64,000 bases of DNA from Celeribacter baekdonensis (GCF_900102315.1 NZ_FNBL01000001.1:124001-188000), one strand, 5' to 3'. Numbered from the stretch's first letter, positions 1 to 8,443 are shown. Numbers and translations are program-made. The notes: a model not told the origin generated them from the letters alone.

Positions 1-213
1 CACTTCGACAAAGGTGACATGGCTCAACCCGAGTTTGAGCGGTGAGACCACGGCGCGGTAGGCCGAGATCAGCCCCGCCTCTTCCATATTCTTGATCCGC
101 GCGGCCACGGGTGTTTTCGAAAGTCCAACCCGTTTGGCCAATTCTGTCACTGGAATCCGGGCGTTGTGTTGCAATTCGCGCAGGATTTTGCGGTCAGCCT
201 CGTCAATAATCAT
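1..213 (-). CDS. putR: Lrp/AsnC-family transcriptional regulator, probable putA regulator (C-terminus outside window)
   Basis: The reverse strand from an ATG at 213 reads MIIDEADRKILRELQHNARI and continues through a winged helix-turn-helix (PVTELAKRVGLSKTPVAARI) typical of Lrp/AsnC proteins, into the start of the effector (RAM) domain. The frame is open for 71 codons to the window edge, so the C-terminal half is missing only because the window ends. It is divergent from putA with 116 bp between start codons, the usual arrangement of the proline-responsive activator of putA. Family assignment is firm; the specific role as PutR is inferred from position. Confidence 0.88.
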   Translation of the reverse strand, partial: MIIDEADRKILRELQHNARIPVTELAKRVGLSKTPVAARIKNMEEAGLISAYRAVVSPLKLGLSHVTFVEV

Positions 214-329
214 TATTCGTCCTTTTTGCGGGATATTTTTGTACGATTTGTCTGCATCAATACGCGATTTTGGACGCAACGACCAGAGGAACGCAGATAT
301 TCAGGGTGAAACAAATTCCGGAGTGGACC
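214..329. promoter_or_regulatory. putR/putA divergent promoter region
   Basis: AT-richer 116-bp gap between two divergent genes. It carries a GGAG ribosome binding site at 320-323 that sets the putA start at 330. The motif CGTCC near 219 and GGACG near 274 form a spaced dyad that could be part of an Lrp-type operator, but no clear consensus is visible. Regulation by the Lrp-type protein is inferred from the divergent layout only. Confidence 0.5.
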
Positions 330-3300
330 ATGTTCGATCATAAGTTCGACACGTTTTCAGGGCGCGCCAAAATTGCACCTGAACAGGATGTTTTGAAAGA
401 CCTCATGCAACAGGGTGCCCTGACGGAGCCGGAACGCGTGGCGATTTCGAACCGGGCAGCCGGCTATATCCGCCGCATTCGGGCCGAGGCCAACCCCGGT
501 TTGATGGAAAAATTCCTCGCGGAATATGGCCTCTCAACCCAAGAGGGCGTGGCGCTGATGTGTTTGGCCGAAGCGATGTTGCGCGTGCCGGATGCCACAA
601 CCATCGACGCGCTGATCGAGGATAAAATTGCCCCCTCCGATTGGTCGAAACACATTGGCGAAGCCTCCTCTCCGCTGGTCAATGCCTCGACATGGGCTTT
701 GATGCTCACGGGCCGGGTGTTGGACGAACGCGATCCGGGCGTGGCGCGTGTGCTGCGCGCGGCGATCAAACGTGTGGGCGAACCGGTGATCCGCGTGGCC
801 GTGGGCCAGGCGATGAAACAGATGGGCCGCCAGTTCGTTTTGGGTCAGACCATCGACAAGGCGCTGGAGCGCGCCCGCGAGCGCGAAAAACAGGGCTACA
901 CCTATAGCTACGACATGTTGGGCGAGGCCGCGATGACGAAAGCCGACGCCACGCGCTATGCCAAATCTTACAGCGATGCGATCAAAAGCATCGCCAAGGC
1001 CGCTATCCATGGCTCGGTCGAAACCAACCCCGGCATCTCGATCAAACTCTCCGCCCTGCACCCGCGCTATCAGGTCGCCCAAGAGGCGCGCGTGATGGCG
1101 GAACTGGTGCCGGTCGTGCATGATCTCTCGGTGATGGCGAAACAGGCCGGGATCGGCCTGAATATCGACGCCGAAGAACAGGACCGTCTGGTCCTCTCGC
1201 TCAAAGTGATCGAAGCGGTGCTGACGAGTGCCGATCTCGCGGGCTGGAATGGCTTTGGCGTGGTGGTGCAGGCCTATGGCAAACGCGCCGGTCAGACGAT
1301 TGACTGGCTCAACGCGCTGGCCACGCATCTGGATCGCAAAATCATGGTCCGTCTGGTCAAAGGCGCCTATTGGGACACCGAAATGAAACGGGCGCAGGTC
1401 GAAGGTCTCGACGATTTCCCGCTGTTCACCAACAAGACCGCGACCGATGTCAGCTACATCGCCAATGCACGCAAATTGTTTGGCTATTCGGATCGCATCT
1501 ATCCGCAATTTGCCACCCATAACGCCCATTCCGTCGCTGCGATTTTGGACATGGCCGAGGGCCGTCCGTTTGAATTCCAGCGCCTGCATGGCATGGGGGC
1601 GCAACTGCATGATGTTGTGATCAAAGACGAAAAAACCCGCTGTCGGATTTACGCCCCGGTTGGCGCGCATCGCGATTTGTTGGCCTATCTGGTCCGCCGC
1701 CTGCTTGAAAATGGCGCGAACTCGTCCTTTGTGAACCAATTGGTGGACGAAGACGTCAGCCCGGAAGAGATCGCCGCCGATCCGTTCACCGCGCTGGCCG
1801 CCGCCACCCCTCCCTCTGGGTTGCGCACCCCGAAAGATATGTTTGCCACCGAAGGTCGGACCAATTCCAAGGGCTTTGATCTCTCGGATGAGGCCTGTTT
1901 GACTAAGATTTACGCGGCTCGCGATGTGCCCCTGCCCGAGGCCGGGCCGATCACCCTGCGCCCGGCCACAGGCGTGACCTGCGATGTTGTGAACCCGGCC
2001 ACAGGCGAGGTCGTGAGCGCGGTTTTGGAGGCGGATGAGGCCACCGCCCTGCGCGCTATCGAGGATGCGGCCACGTGGGATGCGCCCGTATCTGAGCGTG
2101 CGCAGGTGCTGCGCCGCGCCGCCGATCTTTACGAGGCCAACACCGGTCTGATCTTTGCCACTTTGGCGCGTGAGGCGGGCAAGACCTTGGCCGATTGCGT
2201 CGGCGAGCTGCGCGAAGCCGTTGATTTCCTGCGCTATTACGCCGGTCAGGCCGAGATGCGCGGCGACATGATGGATGCGCGCGGGATTTTCACCGCAATC
2301 AGTCCGTGGAATTTCCCTCTGGCGATTTTCTCTGGCCAAATCGGCGCGGCTCTGGCGGCAGGCAATGGCATCATCGCCAAACCCGCCGAAGCCACGCCGG
2401 TGATTGCCAGCATCTCCGTGTCGCTGCTGCATGAGGCGGGCGTGCCACAATCCGCTCTGCAACTGATCACCGGGCTTGGCTCCACCGTGGGGCGCACCCT
2501 GACCTCGGACGCGCGCGTGGGGGGCGTGGTGTTCACCGGCTCGACCGCCACCGCCCAATCCATCCGCCGCGCCATGGCGACCCATATGGACGCGGGTGCG
2601 CCCTTGATCGCGGAAACCGGCGGGTTGAATGCCATGTTGGTCGACTCGACCGCCCTACCCGAGCAAGCCGTGCGCGACATCGTGGCCTCGGCGTTCCAAT
2701 CGGCGGGCCAACGCTGTTCTGCACTGCGTTGCCTTTATGTCCAAGACGACATTGCCCCGCATTTTATCGAAATGCTCAAAGGCGCGATGGATGAGCTTTG
2801 CGTTGGCGACCCCTGGGTGTTGGCCACCGATGTCGGTCCGGTGATCAACCAGGCGGCCTATGACAGCATCAACGCCTATATCGCCGCAAACGCGGCCAAG
2901 GGCGCGCTGCTGCATCGCGGTGATGCGCCAGAATCCGGGTTGTTCGTTGCCCCGACCCTGTTGAAAGTCGGCGGCATTGCCGATCTGGAACGCGAGATTT
3001 TTGGGCCTGTGCTGCATGTCGCCACCTTCAAGGCGCATGAGTTGGACAAGGTGATTGCGGATGTGAACGCGCGCGGTTTTGGCCTGACTTTTGGGTTGCA
3101 CACGCGGATCGATACGCGGGTGCAAGAGATCGCGGATGGCATTCATGTCGGCAACCTCTATGTGAACCGCAACCAAATCGGTGCCATCGTTGGCAGCCAA
3201 CCCTTTGGCGGCGAAGGGCTTTCGGGCACCGGGCCAAAAGCTGGGGGGCCGAGCTACCTGACCCGATTTATCAAACCGCAGGCCGCGACCGAGGCGGGGG

Positions 3301-3761
3301 TTTGGGACACGCCCTGTGATCTGGAGGCGCTCAAAGCGGCGCTGGCCAAGACGTCACTTGCCAAGACCCAAAGCGGCGGGCTTTTGGCGGCCACCGAGAT
3401 GCCGGGGCCGACTGGCGAGGCCAACACCCTGCGCACCTACGCGCGCGCACCGATCCTGTGCATGGGGCCGGGACAGGCCGCCGTTGATGCACAAATCGCC
3501 GCCGTTGAGGCCTTGGGCGGGGTTGCGGTCCCATGCACAGGCACGATGGACCCCGCCGTTTTGACCACCCTCACCGGGTTTGATGGCGTGATCTATTGGG
3601 GAGGTGAGCCGCGCGCCTATGCCGAGGCGCTGTCGCTGCGTGAGGGCGCGATCCTGCCACTGATCACCGCCCTGCCCGATGCGGCCCATGTCGCCCATGA
3701 GCGGCACATGTGCGTCGACACCACGGCGGCGGGCGGCAACGCGGCGCTTTTGGCGGGATAA
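330..3761 (+). CDS. putA: Bifunctional proline dehydrogenase / L-glutamate gamma-semialdehyde dehydrogenase
   Basis: PutA oxidises proline to P5C with FAD, then P5C to glutamate with NAD, channelling the intermediate. The 1143-aa product has the FAD-binding PRODH barrel (LSALHPRY; RLVKGAYWD near residue 341) followed by an aldehyde dehydrogenase module (PWNFPLAIF near 659, catalytic Glu in AETGGLNA near 762, nucleophile Cys796 in SAGQRCSALR, PFGGEGLSGTGPKAGG near 957). A further C-terminal region of about 130 residues resembles the degenerate ALDH-like tail found in long PutA proteins. The first in-frame ATG is at 270, but the start at 330 has a GGAG site 7 nt upstream and gives the usual N-terminus. 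No ribbon-helix-helix repressor domain precedes it, so regulation must come from elsewhere, probably the divergent Lrp protein. Confidence 0.96.
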   Translation: MFDHKFDTFSGRAKIAPEQDVLKDLMQQGALTEPERVAISNRAAGYIRRIRAEANPGLMEKFLAEYGLSTQEGVALMCLAEAMLRVPDATTIDALIEDKIAPSDWSKHIGEASSPLVNASTWALMLTGRVLDERDPGVARVLRAAIKRVGEPVIRVAVGQAMKQMGRQFVLGQTIDKALERAREREKQGYTYSYDMLGEAAMTKADATRYAKSYSDAIKSIAKAAIHGSVETNPGISIKLSALHPRYQVAQEARVMAELVPVVHDLSVMAKQAGIGLNIDAEEQDRLVLSLKVIEAVLTSADLAGWNGFGVVVQAYGKRAGQTIDWLNALATHLDRKIMVRLVKGAYWDTEMKRAQVEGLDDFPLFTNKTATDVSYIANARKLFGYSDRIYPQFATHNAHSVAAILDMAEGRPFEFQRLHGMGAQLHDVVIKDEKTRCRIYAPVGAHRDLLAYLVRRLLENGANSSFVNQLVDEDVSPEEIAADPFTALAAATPPSGLRTPKDMFATEGRTNSKGFDLSDEACLTKIYAARDVPLPEAGPITLRPATGVTCDVVNPATGEVVSAVLEADEATALRAIEDAATWDAPVSERAQVLRRAADLYEANTGLIFATLAREAGKTLADCVGELREAVDFLRYYAGQAEMRGDMMDARGIFTAISPWNFPLAIFSGQIGAALAAGNGIIAKPAEATPVIASISVSLLHEAGVPQSALQLITGLGSTVGRTLTSDARVGGVVFTGSTATAQSIRRAMATHMDAGAPLIAETGGLNAMLVDSTALPEQAVRDIVASAFQSAGQRCSALRCLYVQDDIAPHFIEMLKGAMDELCVGDPWVLATDVGPVINQAAYDSINAYIAANAAKGALLHRGDAPESGLFVAPTLLKVGGIADLEREIFGPVLHVATFKAHELDKVIADVNARGFGLTFGLHTRIDTRVQEIADGIHVGNLYVNRNQIGAIVGSQPFGGEGLSGTGPKAGGPSYLTRFIKPQAATEAGVWDTPCDLEALKAALAKTSLAKTQSGGLLAATEMPGPTGEANTLRTYARAPILCMGPGQAAVDAQIAAVEALGGVAVPCTGTMDPAVLTTLTGFDGVIYWGGEPRAYAEALSLREGAILPLITALPDAAHVAHERHMCVDTTAAGGNAALLAG

Positions 3762-3798
3762 GAGCCGCAGCATTCCGCCGCCGCACCAAACACGTTTC

Positions 3799-3831
3799 CC
3801 CCCGCGCCCGAAACATGGCGCGGGGGTTTTC
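3799..3831 (+). terminator. Rho-independent terminator of putA
   Basis: A 10-bp perfect stem (CCCCCGCGCC at 3799-3808 with GGCGCGGGGG at 3817-3826), an 8-nt loop and a TTTT tail, 38 nt after the putA stop codon. Confidence 0.85.
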
Positions 3832-3858
3832 GTTTGGACCGCAATGTCACACACGAAA

Positions 3859-3890
3859 AAACCGCCGCTCCAATGTGAGGAACGGCGGTT
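3859..3890 (-). terminator. Rho-independent terminator of the ABC transporter operon
   Basis: Stem AACCGCCG at 3860-3867 with CGGCGGTT at 3883-3890. Read on the minus strand it ends in a run of six T, 25-55 nt beyond the stop of the ATPase gene. It may also act on the plus strand as a second stop after putA. Confidence 0.8.
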
Positions 3891-3914
3891 CTTTGGCTGT
3901 GTGATCTGATAGAA

Positions 3915-4637
3915 TTAGCCGATGGTCGAGAGGAACCGTTGCAGATCGGGGTCTTGCGGATTGTTCATCACATCTTCCGGCGCACCGATTTCGGCCAGAA
4001 CGCCTTTTTTGAAAAAGGCAACGCGATCAGAGACATCACGGGCAAAGCTCATCTCATGAGTGACGACGATCATCGTCATGCCCTCAGAGGCCAGAAGCCG
4101 CATGATGTCGAGCACTTCGCCAACAAGCTCCGGGTCAAGCGCCGAGGTGGCCTCGTCAAACAACATATAGGTCGGTTCCATCGCCAGCGCGCGGGCAATC
4201 GCCAGACGCTGTTGCTGACCGCCCGAAAGCTGCGACGGATAGTGGTTGAGCTTGTCGCCCAGACCAACGTGTTTGAGTTGCTTGGCGGCGATCTCTTGCG
4301 CGTCTTTGCGGCTGAATTTCGACACCACACGCGGCGCGAGGGCAACATTTTCCAGCGCGGTCAGATGCGGGAACGAGTTCCATTGCTGAAACACCGTGCC
4401 CAATTTCTGGCGCAGCTTGTTGATGTCGGTGCCCTTGGCATGCACCTCCACCCCATCGACGGTGACCTTGCCGCCATCAATGGTTTCGAGCGCGTTGATA
4501 CAATAGAGCAGCGTCGATTTGCCCGAGCCAGACGCGCCGATCAGCGAGACGACCTCGCCGTTGTCCACGGTCAGGTTGATGCCTTTGAGAACTTCCAGAG
4601 GGCCAAAGGATTTGTGCAGGTTTTCCAGTACGATCAT
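3915..4637 (-). CDS. Polar amino acid ABC transporter, ATP-binding subunit
   Basis: Energises amino acid uptake across the inner membrane. The 240-aa protein has a Walker A motif (GASGSGKST), a Q-loop region, the ABC signature LSGGQQQRLAIARAL and Walker B (MLFDEATSALDPE), closest in style to GlnQ/HisP-type ATPases. The start is the ATG at 4635-4637 inside the stop of the upstream permease gene (4-nt ATGA overlap), so translation is coupled; reading further upstream in the same frame only gives antiparallel shadow sequence of the permease. Last gene of a four-gene operon (binding protein, two permeases, ATPase). The substrate is not evident from sequence. Confidence 0.95.
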   Translation of the reverse strand: MIVLENLHKSFGPLEVLKGINLTVDNGEVVSLIGASGSGKSTLLYCINALETIDGGKVTVDGVEVHAKGTDINKLRQKLGTVFQQWNSFPHLTALENVALAPRVVSKFSRKDAQEIAAKQLKHVGLGDKLNHYPSQLSGGQQQRLAIARALAMEPTYMLFDEATSALDPELVGEVLDIMRLLASEGMTMIVVTHEMSFARDVSDRVAFFKKGVLAEIGAPEDVMNNPQDPDLQRFLSTIG

Positions 4638-5287
4638 GATTTTTGCCTCTGTTCGTAACGTGCGCCCAATCGCGACAGCGGGTAGGAGATGATAAAGTAG
4701 ATCAGGCCGACCAGCAGCATGATTTTGACCGACTCTTGGGTGCGGGTGTTGAGGATTTGCGAGGCGCGCAGCAATTCGACATAGCCGATGGCCGAGACCA
4801 GAGCGGAGTCTTTGATGGTCGCCAGTGCGACACCAAGCCAGGACGGAAACGCCGTGCGCAGGCCCACGGGCGTGGTCACATGGCGCATTTCCTGCCAATA
4901 ACTCATCCCCAAACACCGCGCGGCGGCACGTAGACCCGCAGGCACAGAGTCGATGCCCGAGTGTACAACCACAGCCACAAGCGAGGCGGTGTAGATGATC
5001 AACACGATCGTGCCCGACCAAAATGCCGGCAATGGAAAGCCCGCAATTGCCACGAAACTGTCAAACAGGATCAATTGGATCAGCAAAGGCACCGAGCGGA
5101 ACACATCCAGCACGGCCATGACCGCAAAGGTGATCAGCTTGTTGTTCAGCGACATCAGCCAGCCGAAGACCATGCCCAACAATGTGCCCAAAAGGATGGA
5201 GACGACAGAGATTTGAACGGTTTTCCAAGCCCCTTCCAGCAGGAAGATCAGATCGCTCCATTGAAGCGTGGTAAAGACATCCGTCAT
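4634..5287 (-). CDS. Polar amino acid ABC transporter, permease subunit
   Basis: 217-aa integral membrane protein with about five hydrophobic segments and the HisM-type EAA loop (AARCLGMSYWQEMRHVTTP) that docks to the ATPase. It overlaps the preceding permease gene by 4 nt (5284-5287) and the ATPase gene by 4 nt, so the three are translationally coupled. Two distinct permease genes imply a heterodimeric channel, normal for this transporter family. Confidence 0.94.
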   Translation of the reverse strand: MTDVFTTLQWSDLIFLLEGAWKTVQISVVSILLGTLLGMVFGWLMSLNNKLITFAVMAVLDVFRSVPLLIQLILFDSFVAIAGFPLPAFWSGTIVLIIYTASLVAVVVHSGIDSVPAGLRAAARCLGMSYWQEMRHVTTPVGLRTAFPSWLGVALATIKDSALVSAIGYVELLRASQILNTRTQESVKIMLLVGLIYFIISYPLSRLGARYEQRQKS

Positions 5288-5958
5288 GACTTTGCCCTTT
5301 CCGCTTTGAACAAGGGCCGTCCAAGAAGGGCCATCAACAGAAGCGCCATTTTCGCGATCAGATAGTAGATCACGGCTGTGGCGGCGAAGAATTCAAAAGT
5401 GCGGAAGGTGCGCGAGTTGAAATATTGCGTCTCGCCCGACAATTCACGCAGACCCGCCAACATCCCCAGAGAGGAGGCCAGAATGACCCAGGTGAACTGG
5501 TTCGTCATCGGCCCGTAAATGGCGCGCAACACTTGCGGCAACACCACATAGCGCATGGATTGAAACCGGGTCATGCCCAGCGTGCGCGCGGCCTTGTCCT
5601 GACCGGCGTTCACGGCATTAAAGCCACCGCGATAGGTCTCGGCCATATACCCCGCGCAATTGAAGGTCAGCGCGGCAACGACCGCCGTATAGGAGCTGAG
5701 AAAAATCCCGAACTCGCCAAGTCCCCAATAGAACACGAAAATTTGGAACAGCGAAGGCGTGTTGCGCGCAATTTCGACCCAGGTGGAGCCAAACCCGCGC
5801 AGAACGCGCAGTTGGCTGGCCCGAAAGAAATAGAGCACAAGGCCGATCATCAGGCCAAGTGCCATCGCGATAAGAGAGACCTGAAGTGTGACCAGAGAGG
5901 CTTTCAGAAGATCGGGAAGAGCCTGAATAACTGGTCGCCAGTGGAATTGATAATCCAT
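5284..5958 (-). CDS. Polar amino acid ABC transporter, permease subunit
   Basis: 224-aa membrane protein of the HisM/GlnP type. The N-terminal segments (ASLVTLQVSLIAMALGLMIG) and the EAA loop (AARTLGMTRFQSMRYVVLPQ) are clear. It pairs with the second permease just downstream, which overlaps its stop by 4 nt. It lies 69 nt after the binding-protein gene, with a hairpin in the gap that probably sets the relative level of the two messages. Confidence 0.94.
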   Translation of the reverse strand: MDYQFHWRPVIQALPDLLKASLVTLQVSLIAMALGLMIGLVLYFFRASQLRVLRGFGSTWVEIARNTPSLFQIFVFYWGLGEFGIFLSSYTAVVAALTFNCAGYMAETYRGGFNAVNAGQDKAARTLGMTRFQSMRYVVLPQVLRAIYGPMTNQFTWVILASSLGMLAGLRELSGETQYFNSRTFRTFEFFAATAVIYYLIAKMALLLMALLGRPLFKAERAKS

Positions 5959-5980
5959 CCAAATGACCCATAAGTTGGAC

Positions 5981-6003
5981 GGCGACAGGGGGTGCCTGCC
6001 GCC
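5981..6003. promoter_or_regulatory. Intercistronic stem-loop between binding protein and permease genes
   Basis: GGCGACAGG at 5981-5989 pairs with CCTGCCGCC at 5995-6003 around a 5-nt loop with one internal mismatch. There is no T-run, so it looks like an mRNA-stabilising or attenuating hairpin rather than a terminator. Such hairpins commonly let the periplasmic binding protein be made in excess of the membrane subunits. Confidence 0.55.
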
Positions 6004-6027
6004 GCCAAGGTTAAACGTACTCAGGGT

Positions 6028-6855
6028 TTAATAATAAACGCCAACGGTCGTCAGGTCAGGCATTTCGCCACCGATATGTGTCTCATAGAGATCACCGAGC
6101 GTGCCGTCGCGATAGGCGTGATTGATGTAGAGGTTGAGGTAGTTGATCCAGCCAAATTCGTTTCGCTGGGTCATAAAGCCGACGATATCCGCACCAAAGG
6201 GGGCCACGGGACCGGCTTTGAGGTTGGAAAAGCTATCCGATTGCAGAATGTTGGCGATGGCGGTGTCTGTGGCGATCCCGGCTTCGACGCGGCCTTGGGA
6301 CACGGCGAGGTAGGTGTCGTTTTCGGCTTGGAAGGTGGTGATCTTGCCTTTGCCGTCCGGCCAATTGGCGGCGCTGTAATCGGTCAGTTCGGATTCATAG
6401 GTCGTACCAACCGCGACACCGACATTGGCGTCTTTCAACTGGTCCCATTCGGTGATCTCGGAATCCGCGGGCAGCAGGGATTGGAACTGGAACACCATAT
6501 AGGGGATGGAGAAACCCACGGTCTGGGCGCGTTCAAGCGAGTCCGAAGAGGAGGCAATCGCCACATCGGTGCGGCCAGAGATCAGCGACGGAATACGTTC
6601 GGCCCAGGTAACGCCCACGACTTCGGCATCAACGCCCATGCGGCTTGCGAGATCTTTACAGATGTCGACATCCATGCCGGCCGGTTCGTTGTTGGCGTCA
6701 CGGTAGCCCATGGGCGGGAAGTCGAGTACAACGGCGCAGCGCAGCTTGCCCGAGCCCAAAACGTCATCGAGTTTATCGGCGGCGGCTGGCGTGGCCAAAG
6801 TGGCGCCCAAAAGGGCCAAAGCGCCAAATGCGCCGAGAACTGTGGTGTTTTTCAT
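6028..6855 (-). CDS. Polar amino acid ABC transporter, periplasmic substrate-binding protein
   Basis: 275 residues. The N-terminus MKNTTVLGAFGALALLGA...AAA is a signal peptide with cleavage near residue 26. The mature part has the SBP family 3 pattern: GKLRCAVVLDFPPMGYRD, AGMDVDICKDLASRMG, and the second-lobe hinge DVGVAVGTTYE-like stretch NVGVAVGTTYESEL. A longer frame starts at 6915, but the ATG at 6855 is preceded by AGGGA and begins exactly at the signal peptide. First gene of the operon; the promoter upstream contains a long dyad (6909-6953). The ligand is likely a polar or basic amino acid; this is inference from family. Confidence 0.94.
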   Translation of the reverse strand: MKNTTVLGAFGALALLGATLATPAAADKLDDVLGSGKLRCAVVLDFPPMGYRDANNEPAGMDVDICKDLASRMGVDAEVVGVTWAERIPSLISGRTDVAIASSSDSLERAQTVGFSIPYMVFQFQSLLPADSEITEWDQLKDANVGVAVGTTYESELTDYSAANWPDGKGKITTFQAENDTYLAVSQGRVEAGIATDTAIANILQSDSFSNLKAGPVAPFGADIVGFMTQRNEFGWINYLNLYINHAYRDGTLGDLYETHIGGEMPDLTTVGVYY

Positions 6856-6908
6856 GAGAGATCCCTGAAGTTTTGTTTGGTTATAAAGCCAGAATACAGG
6901 AGTGATTG

Positions 6909-6953
6909 CAGTCATATTACCCTAAAGGCGCGACCTTGTGGTCAATATGACTG
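6909..6953. promoter_or_regulatory. Large nested inverted repeat in the ABC transporter promoter (operator candidate)
   Basis: CAGTCATATT (6909-6918) and AATATGACTG (6944-6953) are perfect 10-bp inverted copies. Nested just inside the right arm, GACC (6932-6935) and GGTC (6940-6943) form a second small dyad. The element is centred about 76 nt upstream of the binding-protein start. A dyad of this size in a promoter is most simply an operator for a dimeric regulator, or two such sites. Confidence 0.55.
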
Positions 6954-7224
6954 AATTGAAGGTCAAATCTGGGCAATAGTATCACCCCAACCCCCAAAGT
7001 CTCGATTCGCAGCTCACTGAACTCAGCCTAACGCCCGTGGCTCGGTTTGGGAACCTTTGGCCTTTTATGGCGAAGAGGTTCATCCTGTTTGGTCAACACT
7101 ATGGTTGTCGAACACGTTCTGTGTCGCAACATCAAAGGCTTTCCCCGATGAAAAAGACTCCCGACAGGAAAAACACAACGACATTGCTCACAAGCAAAGC
7201 CGCACCAAAGAAAATATAGGCGAT
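6954..7224. other. Gene-free stretch at the edge of the low-GC islet
   Basis: Between the ABC operon promoter and the first islet gene there is no convincing coding frame. A minus-strand frame covering 7028-7426 is open, but its composition (frequent Cys, His and Arg, no domain) and its overlap with the better-supported 7225-7470 frame argue against it. GC content falls from about 7040 onward. Confidence 0.4.
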
Positions 7225-7470
7225 TCATGTCATCGTGGTGCGAGAGACCGACCTTGCTCGCAGCGATAGAAACAGCGTAACAAGGGTAAACAGCGCGACA
7301 AAGACATAGTCCAAGGTCCCGCCCGCACTTTGGCTGAGGGGCGCAAAGGGCCAATAGATATTGCTGTGAAACAGCCCCGTGTAGACAAACGTTGTCACCA
7401 CCAACGCTACGCTTTGAATTCCCCAAATCGCGATAAAACGCCCTACTCCCTTAAAAAACACAACACTCAC
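7225..7470 (-). CDS. Small two-helix membrane protein, unrecognised
   Basis: 81 residues with two strong hydrophobic helices (IWGIQSVALVVTTFVYTGLF and TLDYVFVALFTLVTLFLSL) and a basic C-terminus (LRARSVSRTTMT), suggesting an inner-membrane hairpin protein. I chose the GTG at 7470 because AGAGGAA lies 5 nt upstream; an ATG at 7509 in the same frame would add 13 residues. Base composition is lower in GC than the flanking chromosome. I do not recognise the family. It sits with the 7624-8199 gene in an islet next to tRNA-Leu. Confidence 0.5.
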   Translation of the reverse strand: MSVVFFKGVGRFIAIWGIQSVALVVTTFVYTGLFHSNIYWPFAPLSQSAGGTLDYVFVALFTLVTLFLSLRARSVSRTTMT

Positions 7471-7623
7471 CTCTTTCCTCTCAATATTCTTTGGATCAAG
7501 AACATCCATCTAAAATTCTTTTTGGTTCTGCTTAAAGAGGTCGCCTATCCAACCCCTGCGCGTTGCTGGTATCATTTCAATAGCCCCTGAGGCGGCCCAA
7601 AAATCGACGGACATTATAGACTG

Positions 7624-8199
7624 ATGGATACCGAAACGCGTTTGAACTACATTTGGCAGGCCCGCAAATCTGATCGGGACATTCCCAAGGAAGACAGGGC
7701 TTTGGTCCATGACATGTTCTGGGGAGACTTCGAGCACCAATTTGACGCTGGCGTATACGCTTATGCCTTGCTGTTTGATTGTGACGATAAGGGGCTGCAA
7801 CGCTACCGAACGGCATTCGCATATTTTCGCGAGAATGACTTTTTCGATGAGAGAGCGGCTGCCGTGATCACGGCTGTCTGTAATTACTGGCATTCGGCAA
7901 GTTATCTTGAACTGGAGCTCAGAGCCATTCTGCAGGAATGGCCTTGGGAGGAAGAAGATAACGTCTGCATCCGGGCGATGAGCTATTTCTCAGGATTAAC
8001 CTTTGAGACTAAGTCGCAAGAGAGATTGGAGTATTTGAAAAAAGTTGCATTTGAGCGGTTTGATAACGCTGATTGGTCCGAAGAGCTTGTGTTGAAAGAA
8101 ACGATCATTGATGCATGTTATGGTATACGAGCCTACCGTCGCGATTTATGCGAGACTATTCATACCAAGGAAGATCTGCTCGGGTTTGAGTTTCAATAG
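7624..8199 (+). CDS. Hypothetical acidic cytoplasmic protein (islet gene)
   Basis: 191 residues, rich in Asp/Glu, Tyr, Trp and Phe, with no signal peptide or membrane segment. Sequence such as HDMFWGDFEHQFDAGVYAYA and LELELRAILQEWPWEEEDN looks like a genuine helical globular protein, not random translation. Codon use (many AT-ending codons) and composition differ from the flanking genes, which points to acquisition by transfer. The size and acidity resemble immunity or antitoxin-like proteins, but no partner toxin is visible, so this is only a possibility. No strong ribosome binding site precedes the ATG. Confidence 0.6.
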   Translation: MDTETRLNYIWQARKSDRDIPKEDRALVHDMFWGDFEHQFDAGVYAYALLFDCDDKGLQRYRTAFAYFRENDFFDERAAAVITAVCNYWHSASYLELELRAILQEWPWEEEDNVCIRAMSYFSGLTFETKSQERLEYLKKVAFERFDNADWSEELVLKETIIDACYGIRAYRRDLCETIHTKEDLLGFEFQ

Positions 8200-8293
8200 G
8201 ATGCGACCCGCCTTGTTGCACATAAGTTACAACAGCACCAAGTGAGCACTCAATAGTAAAGCTTTGTTTTGGGAGTAATCCAGAGCAATTCTC

Positions 8294-8315
8294 TGGTGAC
8301 CAACTGGTGACCAAC
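8294..8315. repeat. Two perfect tandem copies of an 11-bp unit
   Basis: TGGTGACCAAC at 8294-8304 is repeated at 8305-8315, followed by the truncated start of a third copy (TGG). Each copy contains the odd palindrome GGTGACC. It lies in the islet 40 nt beyond the tRNA-Leu 3' end. Confidence 0.8.
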
Positions 8316-8322
8316 TGGCGGC

Positions 8323-8352
8323 TAAAAGAGGACTTGGTAGTCACCTCTTTTA
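8323..8352 (-). terminator. Probable terminator of tRNA-Leu
   Basis: TAAAAGAGG (8323-8331) pairs with CCTCTTTTA (8344-8352), a 9-bp perfect stem a few bases beyond the tRNA CCA end on the minus strand, ending in TTTTA within the stem. Confidence 0.65.
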
Positions 8353-8356
8353 ATAA

Positions 8357-8443
8357 TGGTACCCGTGGGCGGACTCGAACCGCCAAGCCTGTTACAGCGG
8401 GGGATTTTGAATCCCCTGTGTCTACCAATTCCACCACACGGGC
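8357..8443 (-). tRNA. tRNA-Leu (anticodon CAA)
   Basis: 87-nt gene on the minus strand. The acceptor stem GCCCGTG pairs with CACGGGT, the anticodon stem GGGGA/TCCCC holds the loop TTCAAAA with anticodon CAA (complement of 8407-8409), a long variable arm typical of Leu follows, and the T-arm contains GGTTCGAGTCC. The 3' CCA is encoded. It decodes UUG. Confidence 0.97.

Noticed and set aside
534-2585. 683-codon open frame antisense to putA
   Set aside because: Its product is His/Gly/Arg-rich low-complexity translation of the GC-rich coding strand opposite a clear PutA; no ribosome binding site or domain.
7031-7060. Possible copy of the tRNA-Leu 3' end as an attachment site (CCCGTGG...GAACC)
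   Set aside because: Only scattered matches to the tRNA T-arm; not a real direct repeat by eye.
7028-7426. 132-codon minus frame in the islet
   Set aside because: Overlaps the better-supported 7225-7470 gene, lacks a domain or a ribosome binding site, and is Cys/His-rich in a random way.
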